Of a stretch of DNA of 64,000 nt, positions 1-13,079 are shown in pieces. This stretch comes from Ophthalmolycus amberensis. Taxonomy: Eukaryota; Chordata; Actinopteri; Perciformes; Zoarcidae. A program made the translations under genes and the position numbers. The stretch lies in assembly GCA_024529925.1 (NCBI GenBank), contig JAFEUB010001573.1:325001-389000 (forward strand). The letters run 5' to 3'. Each line of letters starts with the position of its first letter. The first letter of the stretch is position 1. Under the pieces are notes generated by a model. The model saw only the letters and a program-made list of their open reading frames with translations, had not been told where the DNA came from and ran no database searches.

Positions 1-3000
1 GTTTGAAGAGGAGTTTAAAGACGAGTTTGAAGAGGAGTTTGAAGACGAGTTTGAAGAGGAGTTTGAAGACGAGTTTGAAGAGGAGTTTGAAGAGGAGTTT
101 GAAGAGGAGTTTGAAGAGGAGTTTGAAGACGAGTTTGAAGACGTGTTTGAAGAGGAGTTTGAAGACGACTTTGAAGACGAGTTTGAAGACTCGTTTGAAG
201 ACGAGTGTGAAGAGGACTTTGAAGACGAGTTTGAAGACGAGTGTGAAGACGAGTTTAAAGACGAGTTTGAAGAGGAGTTTGAAGACGAGTTTGAAGACGA
301 GTGTGAAGAGGAGTTTGAAGACGAGTTTGAAGACGAGTGTGAAGAGGAGTTTGAAGACGAGTTTGAAGACGAGTGTGAAGAGGAGTTTGAAGACGAGTTT
401 GAAGACGAGTTCGAAGAGGAGTTCGAAGAGGAGTTCGAAGACGAGTGTGAAGAGGAGTTTAAAGACGAGTTTGAAGAGGAGTTTAAAGACGAGTGTGAAG
501 AGGAGTTTAAAGACGAGTGTGAAGAGGAGTTTAAAGACGAGTGTGAAGACGAGTTTGAAGAGGAGTTTGAAGAGGAGTTTAAAGACGAGTGTGAAGAGGA
601 GTTTGAAGACGAGTGTGAAGACGAGTGTGAAGACGAGTTTAAAGACGAGTTTAAAGACGAGTTTGAAGAGGAGTTTGAAGAGGAGTTTGAAGACGAGTGT
701 GAAGACGAGCTTAAAGACGAGCTTGAAGACGAGTTTGAAGACGAGTTTGAAGACGAGTTTGAAGACGAGTTTGAAGACGAGTGTGAAGAGGAGTTTGAAG
801 CGGAGTTTGAAGACGAGTGTGAAGAGGAGTTTGAAGACGAGTTTGAAGACGAGTGTGAAGACGAGTTTAAAGACGAGTTTGAAGAGGAGTTTGAAGACGA
901 GTTTGAAGACGAGTGTGAAGACGAGTTTGAAGAGGAGTTTGAAGACGAGTGTGAAGAGGAGTTTGAAGACGAGTTTGAAGACGAGTGTGAAGACGAGTTT
1001 GAAGACGAGTTTGAAGAGGAGTTTGAAGACGAGTGTGAAGACGAGTTTGAAGACGAGTTTGAAGACGAGTGTGAAGAGGAGTTTGAAGACGAGTTTGAAG
1101 ACGAGTGTGAAGAGGAGTTTGAAGACGAGTTTGAAGACGAGTTCGAAGAGGAGTTCGAAGAGGAGTTTAAAGACGTGTTTGAAGAGGAGTTTGAAGACGA
1201 GTTTGAAGAGGAGTTTAAAGACGAGTGTGAAGAGGAGTTTGAAGACGAGTTTGAAGACGAGTTTGAAGAGGAGTTTGAAGAGGAGTTTAAAGACGAGTGT
1301 GAAGAGGAGTTTGAAGAGGAGTTTAAAGACGAGTTTGAAGACGAGTGTGAAGAGGAGTTTGAAGAGGAGTTTGAAGACGAGTTTGAAGACGAGTGTGAAG
1401 AGGAGTTTAAAGAGGAGTTTAAAGAGGAGTTTAAAGACAAGTTTGAAGACGAGTTTGAAGAGGAGTTTGAAGAGGAGTTTGAAGAGGAGTTTAAAGACGT
1501 GTTTGAAGAGGAGTTTGAAGAGGAGTTTAAAGACGAGTTTGAAGACGAGTTTGAAGAGGAGTTTAAAGACGAGTGTGAAGAGGAGTTTGAAGAGGAGTTT
1601 AAAGACGAGTTTCAAGACGAGTGTGAAGAGGAGTTTAAAGACGAGTTTAAAGAGGAGTTTAAAGAGGAGTTTAAAGAGGAGTTTGAAGACGAGTTTGAAG
1701 ACGAGTGTGAAGACGAGTTTGAAGACGAGTTTGAAGAGGAGTTTGAAGACGAGTGTGAAGAGGAGTTTGAAGACGAGTTTGAAGAGGAGTTTGAAGACGA
1801 GTTTAAAGACGAGTTTGAAGAGGAGTTTGAAGAGGAGTTTGAAGAGGAGTTTGAAGACGTGTTTGAAGAGGAGTTTGAAGACGTAGTTTGAAGAGGAGTT
1901 TGAAGAGGAGTTTGAAGACGAGTTTGAAGAGGAGTTTGAAGACGAGTGTGAAGAGGAGTTTAAAGACGAGTGTGAAGAGGAGTTTGAAGACGAGTTTGAA
2001 GACGAGTGTGAAGACGAGTGTGAAGACGAGTTTAAAGACGAGTTTGAAGACGAGTGTGAAGAGGAGTTTAAAGACGAGTTTAAAGACGAGTTTGAAGACG
2101 AGTTTGAAGACGTGTTTGAAGAGGAGTTTGAAGACGACTTTGAAGACGAGTTTGAAGACTAGTTTGAAGACGAGTTTGAAGACGAGTGTGAAGAGGAGTT
2201 TGAAGACGAGTTTGAAGACGAGTGTGAAGACGAGTTTGAAGACGAGTTTGAAGAGGAGTTTGAAGACGAGTGTGAAGACGAGCTTAAAGACGAGTTTGAA
2301 GAGGAGTTTAAAGACGAGTTTGAAGACGAGTTTGAAGACGAGTTTGAAGACGAGTGTGAAGAGGAGTTTGAAGACGAGTGTGAAGAGGAGTTTGAAGACG
2401 AGTTTGAAGACGAGTTTGAAGACGAGTGTGAAGAGGAGTTTAAAGACGAGTTTGAAGACGAGTTTAAAGAGGAGTTTAAAGAGGAGTTTGAAGAGGAGTT
2501 CGAAGAGGAGTTCGAAGACGAGTGCGAAGACGAGTGCGAAGAGGAGTTTGAAGAGGAGTTTGAAGACAAGTTTGAAGACGAGTTTGAAGAGGAGTTTAAA
2601 GACGAGTGTGAAGAGGAGTTTAAAGACGAGTTTGAAGAGGAGTTTGAAGAGGAGTTTGAAGACGAGTTTGAAGACGAGCGTGAAGACAAGCTTAAAGACG
2701 AGTTTGAAGAGGAGTTTAAAGACGAGTTTGAAGACGAGTTTGAAGACGAGTTTGAAGACGAGTGTGAAGAGGAGTTTGAAGAGGAGTTTGAAGACGAGTG
2801 TGAAGAGGAGTTTGAAGACGAGTTTGAAGACGAGTTTGAAGACGAGTGTGAAGAGGAGTTTAAAGACGAGTTTGAAGACGAGTTTAAAGAGGAGTTTGAA
2901 GACGAGTTCGAAGAGGAGTTTGAAGAGGAGTTCGAAGACGAGTGTGAAGAGGAGTTTAAAGACGAGTGTGAAGAGGAGTTTGAAGACGAGTGTGAAGAGG

Positions 3001-6000
3001 AGTTTGAAGACGAGTTTGAAGACGAGTTTGAAGACGAGTTTGAAGACGAGTTTGAAGAGGAGTTTGAAGACGAGTGTGAAGACGAGTGTGAAGACGAGTG
3101 TGAAGAGGACTTTGAAGAGGAGTTTGAAGACAAGTTTGAAGACGAGTTTGAAGAGGAGTTTAAAGACGAGTGTGAAGAGGAGTTTAAAGACGAGTTTAAA
3201 GAGGAGTTTGAAGAGGAGTTTAAAGACGAGTTTGAAGACGAGTGTGAAGAGGAGTTTAAAGACGAGTTTGAAGACGAGTGTGAAGAGGAGTGTGAAGAGG
3301 AGTTTAAAGACGAGTTTGAAGAGGAGTTTGAAGACGAGCTTAAAGACGAGTTTGAAGAGGAGTTTGAAGACGAGTTTAAAGACGAGTTTGAAGACGAGTT
3401 TGAAGAGGAGTTTAAAGACGAGTTTAAAGACGAGTTTGAAGAGGAGTTTGAAGACGAGTTTGAAGAGGAGTTTGAAGACGAGTGTGAAGAGGAGTGTGAA
3501 GAGGAGTTTAAAGACGAGTTTGAAGACGAGTGTGAAGAGGAGTTTAAAGACGAGTTTAAAGAGGAGTTTAAAGACGAGTTTGAAGACGAGTGTGAAGACG
3601 AGTTTGAAGACGAGTTTGAAGACGAGTTTAAAGACGAGTTTGAAGACGAGTTTGAAGAGGAGTTTGAAGACGAGTTTAAAGACGAGTTTGAAGAGGAGTT
3701 TGAAGACGAGTTTGAAAAGGAGTTTAAAGACGAGTTTAAAGACGTGTTTGAAGACGAGTTTGAAGACGAGTTTGAAGAGGAGTTTGAAGACGAGTTTGAA
3801 GAGGAGTTTGAAGACGAGTGTGAAGAGGAGTTTGAAGACAAGTTTGAAGAGGAGTTTGAAGAGGAGTTTGAAGAGGAGTTTGAAGACGAGTTTGAAGACG
3901 AGTTTGAAGACGAGTGTGAAGATGAGTTTAAAGACGAGTTTGAAGACTAGTTTGAAGACGAGTTTGAAGAGGAGTTTAAAGACGAGTTTGAAGACGTGTT
4001 TGAAGACGAGTTTGAAGAGGAGTTTGAAGACGAGTTTGAAGAGGAGTTTGAAGACGAGTTTGAAGACGAGTTTGAAGAGGAGTTTGAAGACGAGTTTGAA
4101 GACGAGTTTAAAGACGAGTTTGAAGACGTGTTTGAATAGGAGTTTGAAGACGAGTTTGAAGACGAGTGTGAAGAGGAGTTTAAAGACGAGTTTGAAGACG
4201 AGTTTAAAGAGGAGTTTGAAGACGAGTGTGAAGAGGAGTTTGAAGAGGAGTTTAAAGACGAGTTTGAAGACGAGTGTGAAGAGGAGTTTAAAGACGAGTG
4301 TGAAGAGGAGTTTGAAGACGAGTTTGAAGACGAGTTTGAAGACGAGTTTGAAGACGAGTTTGAAGACGAGTTTGAAGACGAGTTTGAAGAGGAGTTTAAA
4401 GACGAGTGTGAAGAGGAGTTTAAAGACGAGTTTAAAGAGGAGTTTGAAGAGGAGTTTAAAGACGAGTTTGAAGACGAGTGTCAAGAGGAGTTTAAAGACG
4501 AGTTTGAAGACGAGTGTGAAGAGGAGTGTGAAGAGGAGTTTAAAGACGAGTTTGAAGAGGAGTTTGAAGACGAGCTTAAAGACGAGTTTGAAGAGGAGTT
4601 TGAAGACGAGTTTAAAGACGAGTTTGAAGACGAGTTTGAAGAGGAGTTTAAAGACGAGTTTAAAGACGAGTTTGAAGAGGAGTTTGAAGACGAGTTTGAA
4701 GAGGAGTTTGAAGACGAGTGTGAAGAGGAGTGTGAAGAGGAGTTTAAAGACGAGTTTGAAGACGAGTGTGAAGAGGAGTTTAAAGACGAGTTTAAAGAGG
4801 AGTTTAAAGACGAGTTTGAAGACGAGTGTGAAGACGAGTTTGAAGACGAGTTTGAAGACGAGTTTGAAGACGAGTTTGAAGACGAGTTTGAAGAGGAGTT
4901 TGAAGACGAGTTTAAAGACGAGTTTGAAGTGGAGTTTGAAGACGAGTTTGAAAAGGAGTTTAAAGACGTGTTTGAAGACGAGTTTGAAGACGAGTTTGAA
5001 GAGGAGTTTGAAGACGAGTTTGAAGAGGAGTTTGAAGACGAGTGTGAAGAGGAGTTTGAAGACGAGTTTGAAGAGGAGTTTGAAGAGGAGTTTGAAGAGG
5101 AGTTTGAAGAGGAGTTTGAAGACGAGTTTGAAGACGAGTTTGAAGACGAGTGTGAAGACGAGTTTGAAGACGAGTTTGAAGACTAGTTTGAAGACGAGTT
5201 TGAAGAGGAGTTTAAAGACGAGTTTGAAGACGTGTTTGAAGACGAGTTTGAAGAGGAGTTTGAAGACGAGTTTGAAGACGAGTTTGAAGAGGAGTTTGAA
5301 GACGAGTTTGAAGAGGAGTTTGAAGACGAGTTTGAAGACGAGTTTGAAGACGAGTTTGAAGACGTGTTTGAATAGGAGTTTGAAGACGAGTTTGAAGACG
5401 AGTGTGAAGAGGAGTTTAAAGACGAGTTTGAAGACGAGTTTAAAGACGAGTTTGAAGACGAGTTTGAAGAGGAGTTTGAAGACGAGTGTGAAGAGGAGTT
5501 TGAAGAGGAGTTTAAAGACGAGTTTGAAGACGAGTGTGAAGAGGAGTTTAAAGACGAGTGTGAAGAGGAGTTTGAAGACGAGTTTGAAGACGAGTTTGAA
5601 GACGAGTTTGAAGACGAGTTTGAAGACGAGTTTGAAGACTAGTTTGAAGAGGAGTTTGAAGACGAGTGTGAAGAGGAGTTTGAAGAGGAGTTTGAAGACG
5701 AGTTTGAAGACGAGTGTGAAGAGGAGTTTAAAGACGAGTGTGAAGAGGAGTTTGAAGAGGAGTTTGAAGACGAGTTTGAAGACGAGTGTGAAGAGGAGTT
5801 TGAAGAGGAGTTTAAAGACGAGTTTGAAGACGAGTGTGAAGACGAGTTTGAAGACGAGTGTGAAGAGGAGTTTGAAGAGGAGTTTAAAGACGAGTTTGAA
5901 GATGAGTGTGAAGAGGAGTTTGAAGACGAGTGTGAAGAGGAGTTTGAAGACGAGTTTGAAGACGAGTTTGAAGACGAGTGTGAAGAGGAGTTTAAAGACG

Positions 6001-9000
6001 AGTTTGAAGACGAGTTTAAAGAGGAGTTTGAAGACGAGTTCGAAGAGGAGTTCGAAGAGGAGTTCGAAGACGAGTGTGAAGAGGAGTTTAAAGACGAGTG
6101 TGAAGAGGAGTTTAAAGACGAGTTTAAAGACGAGTTTGAAGACGAGTTTGAAGACGAGTTTGAAGAGGAGTTTGAAGACGAGTTTGAAGAGGAGTTTGAA
6201 GACGAGTTTGAAAAGGAGTTTGAAGACGAGTGTGAAGACGAGTGTGAAGACGAGTGTGAAGAGGAGTTTAAAGAGGAGTTTGAAGACAAGTTTGAAGACG
6301 AGTTTGAAGACGAGTTTGAAGAGGAGTTTAAAGACGAGTGTGAAGAGGAGTTTAAAGACGAGTTTAAAGAGGAGTTTGAAGAGGAGTTTGAAGACGAGTT
6401 TGAAGACGAGTGTGAAGAGGAGTTTAAAGACGAGTTTGAAGACGAGTGTGAAGAGGAGTGTGAAGAGGAGTTTAAAGACGAGTTTGAAGAGGAGTTTAAA
6501 GACGAGTTTAAACACGAGTTTGAAGAGGAGTTTGAAGACGAGTTTGAAGAGGAGTTTGAAGAGGAGTTTGAAGACGAGTGTGAAGAGTGTGAAGAGGAGT
6601 TTAAAGACGAGTTTGAAGACGAGTGTGAAGAGGAGTTTAAAGACGAGTTTAAAGAGGAGTTTGAAGACGAGTTTGAAGACGAGTTTGAAGACGAGTGTGA
6701 AGACGAGTTTGAAGAGGAGTTTGAAGACGAGTTTAAAGACGAGTTTGAAGAGGAGTTTGAAGACGAGTTTAAAGACGAGTTTGAAGAGGAGTTTGAAGAC
6801 GAGTTTGAAAAGGAGTTTAAAGACGAGTTTAAAGACGTGTTTGAAGACGAGTTTGAAGAGGAGTTTGAAGACGAGTTTGAAGAGGAGTTTAAAGACGAGT
6901 GTGAAGAGGAGTTTAAAGACGAGTTTGAAGACGAGTTTGAAGAGGAGTTTGAAGACGAGTTTGAAGAGGAGTTTGAAGAGGAGTTTGAAGACGAGTTTGA
7001 AGACGAGTTTGAAGAGGAGTTTAAAGACGAGTGTGAAGAGGAGTTTAAAGACGAGTTTAAAGAGGAGTTTGAAGAGGAGTTTAAAGACGAGTTTGAAGAC
7101 GAGTGTGAAGAGGAGTTTAAAGACGAGTTTGAAGACGAGTGTGAAGAGGAGTGTGAAGAGGAGTTTGAAGACGAGTTTGAAGAGGAGTTTAAAGACGAGT
7201 TTAAACACGAGTTTGAAGAGGAGTTTGAAGACGAGTTTGAAGACGAGTTTGAAGAGGAGTTTGAAGACGAGTGTGAAGAGTGTGAAGAGGAGTTTAAAGA
7301 CGAGTTTGAAGACGAGTGTGAAGAGGAGTTTAAAGACGAGTTTAAAGAGGAGTTTGAAGATGAGTTTGAAGACGAGTTTGAAGACGAGTGTGAAGACGAG
7401 TTTGAAGAGGAGTTTGAAGATGAGTTTAAAGACGAGTTTGAAGAGGAGTTTGAAGACGAGTTTAAAGACGAGTTTGAAGAGGAGTTTGAAGACGAGTTTA
7501 AAGACGAGTTTGAAGAGGAGTTTGAAGACGAGTTTGAAAAGGAGTTTAAAGACGAGTTTAAAGACGTGTTTGAAGACGAGTTTGAAGAGGAGTTTGAAGA
7601 GGAGTTTGAAGACGAGTTTGAAGAGGAGTTTAAAGACGAGTGTGAAGAGGAGTTTGAAGACGAGTTTGAAGATGAGTTTGAAGAGGAGTTTGAAGACGAG
7701 TTTGAAGAGGAGTTTGAAGACGAGTTTGAAGACGAGTTTGAAGACGAGTTTGAAGACGAGTTTGAAGACGAGTGTGAAGACGAGTTTAAAGACGAGTTTG
7801 AAGACTAGTTTGAAGACGAGTTTGAAGAGGAGTTTAAAGACGTGTTTGAAGACGAGTTTGAAGAGGAGTTTGAAGAGGAGTTTGAAGAGGAGTTTAAAGA
7901 CGAGTTTGAAGACGAGTTTGAAGACGAGTTTGAAGACGAGTTTGAAGACGAGTTTGAAGACGAGTTTGAATAGGAGTTTGAAGACGAGTTTGAAGACGAG
8001 TGTGAAGACGAGTTTAAAGACGAGTTTGAAGACGAGTTTAAAGACGAGTTTGAAGACGAGTTTAAAGACGAGTTTGAAGACTAGTTTGAAGAGGAGTTTG
8101 AAGAGGAGTTTGAAGACGAGTGTGAAGAGGAGTTTGAAGAGGAGTTTAAAGACGAGTTTGAAGACGAGTGTGAAGAGGAGTTTAAAGACGAGTTTGAAGA
8201 CGAGTGTGAAGAGGAGTGTGAAGAGGAGTTTGAAGACGAGTTTGAAGAGGAGTTTAAAGACGAGTTTAAACACGAGTTTGAAGAGGAGTTTGAAGACGAG
8301 TTTGAAGACGAGTTTAAAGAGGAGTTTGAAGACGAGTGTGAAGAGTGTGAAGAGGAGTTTAAAGACGAGTTTGAAGACGAGTGTGAAGAGGAGTTTAAAG
8401 ACGAGTTTAAAGAGGAGTTTGAAGACGAGTTTGAAGACGAGTTTGAAGACGAGTGTGAAGACGAGTTTGAAGAGGAGTTTGAAGATGAGTTTAAAGACGA
8501 GTTTGAAGAGGAGTTTGAAGACGAGTTTAAAGACGAGTTTGAAGAGGAGTTTGAAGACGAGTTTGAAAAGGAGTTTAAAGACGAGTTTAAAGACGTGTTT
8601 GAAGACGAGTTTGAAGAGGAGTTTGAAGAGGAGTTTGAAGAGGAGTTTAAAGACGAGTGTGAAGAGGAGTTTGAAGACGAGTTTGAAGACGAGTTTGAAG
8701 AGGAGTTTGAAGACGAGTTTGAAGAGGAGTTTGAAGACGAGTTTGAAGACGAGTTTGAAGACGAGTTTGAAGACGAGTGTGAAGACGAGTTTAAAGACGA
8801 GTTTGAAGACTAGTTTGAAGACGAGTTTGAAGAGGAGTTTAAAGACGAGTTTAAAGACGTGTTTGAAGACGAGTTTGAAGAGGAGTTTGAAGAGGAGTTT
8901 GAAGAGGAGTTTAAAGACGAGTTTGAAGACGAGTTTGAAGACGAGTTTGAAGACGAGTTTGAAGACGAGTTTGAAGACGAGTTTGAAGACGAGTTTGAAT

Positions 9001-10019
9001 AGGAGTTTGAAGACGAGTTTGAAGACGAGTGTGAAGAGGAGTTTAAAGACGAGTTTGAAGACGAGTTTAAAGACGAGTTTGAAGACGAGTTTAAAGACGA
9101 GTTTGAAGACTAGTTTGAAGAGGAGTTTGAAGAGGAGTTTGAAGACGAGTGTGAAGAGGAGTTTGAAGAGGAGTTTAAAGACGAGTTTGAAGACGAGTGT
9201 GAAGAGGAGTTTAAAGACGAGTGTGAAGAGGAGTTTGAAGAGGAGTTTAAAGACGAGTTTGAAGACGAGTGTGAAGAGGAGTTTGAAGAGGAGTTTGAAG
9301 ACGAGTTTGAAGACGAGTGTGAAGACGAGTTTGAAGACGAGTGTGAAGAGGAGTTTGAAGAGGAGTTTAAAGACGAGTTTGAAGACGAGTGTGAAGACGA
9401 GTTTAAAGACGAGTTTGAAGAGGAGTTTAAAGACGAGTTTGAAGACGAGTGTGAAGACGAGTTTGAAGACTAGTTTGAAGAGGAGTTTGAAGAGGAGTTT
9501 GAAGACGAGTTCGAAGAGGAGTTCAAAGACGAGTTCGAAGAGGAGTTCAAAGACGAGTTTAAAGACGAGTGGGAAGAGGAGTTTAAAGACGAGTTTGAAG
9601 ACAAGTTTGAAGAGGAGTTTAAAGACGAGTTTGAAGAGGAGTTTAAAGAGGAGTTTGAAGACGAGTTTGAAGAGGAGTTTAAAGACGAGTTTAAAGACGA
9701 GTTTGAAGACGAGTGTGAAGACGAGTTTAAAGACGAGTTTGAAGAGGAGTTTAAAGACGAGTTTGAAGACGAGTTTGAAGACGAGTTTGAAGAGGAGTTT
9801 TAAAGACGAGTTTGAAGAGGAGTTTGAAGACGAGTTTGAAGACGAGTTTGAAGAGGAGTGTGAAGAGGAGTTTAAAGACGAGTTTGAAGAGGAGTTTAAA
9901 GACGAGTTTGAAGAGGAGTTTGAAGACGAGTTTGACGACGAGTTTAAAGACGAGTTTGAAGAGGAGTTTAAGGACGAGTTTGAAGAGGAGTTTGAAGACG
10001 AGTTTGAAGACGAGTTTAA
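1..10019. repeat. 10-kb minisatellite with a 12-bp unit, left end outside the window
   Basis: About 835 tandem copies of a 12-bp unit, consensus GAAGAC/G-GAGTTT read on the + strand. Common variants are AAAGACGAGTTT, GAAGACGAGTGT, GACGTG for GACGAG, and TTCGAA for TTTGAA. The array is present from base 1 and stops sharply just before 10020. Because the unit is a multiple of three, five of the six frames are mostly stop-free and give very long lysine/serine-, glutamate/phenylalanine- or leucine/phenylalanine-rich translations on both strands. I do not regard these as proteins. Rare indels break the period: an extra T near 1885 and 9800, and 9-bp units near 6582, 7275 and 8340. Most GAC-type units carry a CpG. 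No upstream ptpru exon is visible between the array and 13080, so the array probably sits in the intron before the first exon seen here. Confidence 0.97.
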
Positions 10020-11789
10020 AATGAACTCAGCTTTGTTTCATTCTGTCTGGGACATTTTAAAGATGAGGTTAATTAAGACTCAAATGAAGTTTCTTTTCTC
10101 TGAAATCTAACCTTTGATTTCTTCATACTGATTATTTTAGTGGACAATAAACTGGTTTCTTTATTGAAGAGAATATATTTCTCACAGACACACATGCTAT
10201 TTTAATATAATGAAGTCATTTAACTGTAAAGAGTCTAGATTACCTTCACCCCCTCTGAACTTTTACCAAGAATAACCTTCCTCAGATCTACAGACTCGCA
10301 CTTTACTGTTTCAGGAGCTGAACGCTTTCTTTCCTCAAACTCAGGAACATTTAAGCTGAATAATATATAATTGGTTAGAAGCTTAGAATTCTGTTCAAAG
10401 ATTCAAAGCTGTAGGACTTTTCTTCTTTATCATACAGAGACAAGAAGAGACATGAGAGCTCTGTGATTTCCTGATTCATGAGTGTGTCACTTAGTGAACG
10501 TCGGTATCGTTGATTCATTGGTTGTTTGATCGAACTTTAAAATGACTTGAACAGAACTCGAGGTCAAACTGTGCTTCATGATCGTTTCTCTCCTTCATCT
10601 CTTTTTCTCTACACTTCTGTCAAACAGCTGGAAACAGCTCCCTGAGGTGTGAGTGTGTGTGTGTGTGTGTGAGTGTGTGTGACACATCAGCTGCAGGGAG
10701 CTCTGCTCTTAATAGGCTATTACACACTGCAACACACACACAATCACATAGTAGCTGACACTGGAACCTGCACACATCACTTGAACATTAAAACACACAT
10801 CTTAAAGATTTCCCAGAAAATATGAGCAAGTCAAGAATGCACACTTTAACACACTTACACACTACTCAATTTCTCTCTCACAGACACACACACACACACA
10901 CACACAATTACACTCAATCATACATGCTATTAAACCCCATGATGCCTGGAGCTGCGCTGACAGCAGCGAGTTGCCGTGAGTGAGTTGAGCTCCAGAGGGA
11001 GTTAACTGATTAACTATATCTGTGACAGACTCAATCCATGCTTAGTGGAGACTGGAGAAGGAGGCAAGGAGAGCAGGAGCTGAGAGGGAAGGAGCTGAGA
11101 GAGGAGCTGAGAGGGAAGAAGGGGAGAGAGGCGCTGAGAGGGAAGGAGGGGAGAAAGGAGTAAAACATCTTGTTCAGCACTTTCAAGTTGCTCCTGTGAG
11201 CGTTTTTTGTTCTTCTCCATCTGTTGATGTGTCATTTAGCAGATCATGAGTTCTCCTTCATGTTGAGGAGCTGGATTGAGTTCATGTTTGATTATCACTC
11301 CACATCATTGGGTTGTGTTTTGAGGTTGGTTTATGTTTCAATCTTTTACTTCCTGTGGTTCAAAGACATGTGTACACATAGATTACTTTAATTAAAATAA
11401 TACAGACACACACACACACATACAGTGTTTGCAGACCACTACCTCTTACCATCTCAGCCCAATCTCCCCTCCCTGGGCAGAGAGAAGTGGAAAGGCCCCT
11501 CATATCAGGGTTGAAGCGGTACGGGGTGGTAGACGGTACGGACTGACAACCCAGGACTGCAGGACCAGGGTTGTTGTATAGCCAGGAGGATGATTAGTGG
11601 GATAAGGATCTGGTGTGTCAGCTTGCAGGAGGTAATCGCCTGGAGTGTCCGCAGCTGTGCACCAATCAGGGGTGTGGCCATGGGAGGTATCTGGAGGCAG
11701 AGGAAAAACACAGAGCACATGGCACACAATAACAAACAGGGGAATGACAGAACACATGAGAGGAGCTCAGGGGAAACAGAGGTTAACAC
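10020..11789. other. Non-coding intron-like stretch right of the array
   Basis: I see no exon here. It holds short CA/GT runs (about 10650-10680, 10880-10907, 11405-11421) and a purine-rich degenerate minisatellite at about 11058-11160 built on GGAGCTGAGAGGGAA. I searched it for the preceding D1 exon, which should end in a KNRY-type motif, and did not find one. The upstream ptpru exons therefore appear to lie beyond the 12-bp array. Confidence 0.6.
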
Positions 11790-12700
11790 ACAACGGGTCA
11801 GACATGGATCCCGACAGAGCGTTGAAGTCCCCCAGGAGAACTATGGAGTCGGCAGGCGCCGCCCTTTCCGGGACCCCTCCCACCGACTCCAAGAAGGCCG
11901 GATACTCTGAACTTCTGCTTGGTGCGTAAGCACAAACAACAGTCAGAGCCTTGCTCCCCGCAACACGTAGGCACATGGAGGCGACCCTCTCGTTCTCCGG
12001 GGAGAACTCCAACACAGCGGCGCTCAGCCGGGGGCTCGTGAGTTTCCCCACTCCCACCCGGCACCTCTCACCCTCGGCAACTCCAGAAAAGGACAAAGTC
12101 CAACCCCTCTCCAGGAGCTTGGTTCCAGAGCCAGCGCTGTGTGTGGAGGTGAGTCCAACTATATCTAGCTGGTATCGCTCCACCTCCTGCACCAGCTCCG
12201 GCTCTTTTCCCGCTAGCGAGGTGACGTCCTACGTCCCTAGAGCTAGTCTATGCTGCTGGCGATCGGCTCGCCCAGGCCCCCAGCCCGGCCCGCCACCTGG
12301 TCTGCATTGCACCCGACCCCGATGCTTGTCCCTGCGGGTGGTGGGTCAACAGGGTCCATGTTGTTTCTTTGGGCTGAGCCCGACCGGGCCCCATGGGCGA
12401 AGGCCCAGCTACCAGATGCTCGCTGACGAGCTTCCCTCCTGGGTCTGGCTTCGGGAGGGTGCCCCCGTTTCCCTGGTCCGGGCGTAGTGGCTGAAGACAG
12501 TGGGCTGCTTTTCATCAGGGTCATTTATAACCGCCCTTTGTCTGGGCTCTCCCCTGAGACCTGTTTGCCTTGGGAGACCCTACCAGGGGCTACTGCCCCA
12601 GACAACATAGCTCCCAGGATCACTGAGCCACTCAAACTCCTCCACCACGTTAAGGTGGCGATTCGCGGAGGAGATTTAATGCTCATTGTATAGATACATG
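11790..12700 (-). mobile_element. Antisense LINE fragment with endonuclease domain
   Basis: On the minus strand, a 5'-UTR-like GC-rich part (about 12250-12700) is followed by an open stretch at 12192-11767. It resembles the apurinic endonuclease of fish non-LTR retrotransposons: it starts around VERYQLDIVGL, has a central ERVASMCLRV segment, and contains the LLGDFNA motif shared by endonuclease/exonuclease/phosphatase folds. It breaks off shortly after LGDFNA. No reverse transcriptase follows, so this is a 3'-truncated dead copy. I do not assign a family. The RT fragment at 35935-36400 could come from the same family, judging from style only. Confidence 0.75.
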
Positions 12701-13079
12701 TAAAATAACAATTTTTTTGGAATTACATTTACAATGTATAATGATATATTTTATGTAGCAGTTACATAAACCGAGTACAAAGAGAATAACTGAAAAGAGG
12801 AATGAGAACAAAGCTTTATCATATTTCAAAGTGACATGCTTTTATTTGCCGTTGACAGAGGATTTTCATGATTCATGATGTGCATGACTACAGATGGCTA
12901 GGTAGGTATACATGCTTCATTTAAGGAATTTTAACCAACAAGTGCTGTCATATTTCTGGTTCAGACGGCCACCTAACTTTGGGCCTAGTTGGTTCCCCAT
13001 CCAGTCAGTTAGCTGCTCCGATCTGTGAGTAAATGTAACTTTAGGCCTGTTGTATTTTGTGTGCTATCTGACCCCACAG
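12700..13079. other. ptpru: Intron before the first visible ptpru exon
   Basis: AT-rich sequence ending in a CCACAG acceptor at 13078-13079. I see no coding or repeat signal in it. Confidence 0.6.

Noticed and set aside
3..10110. Very long open frames over the 12-bp array on both strands
   Set aside because: They exist on both strands in overlapping frames, are pure repeat translation, and end in random sequence. The multiple-of-three unit explains them.
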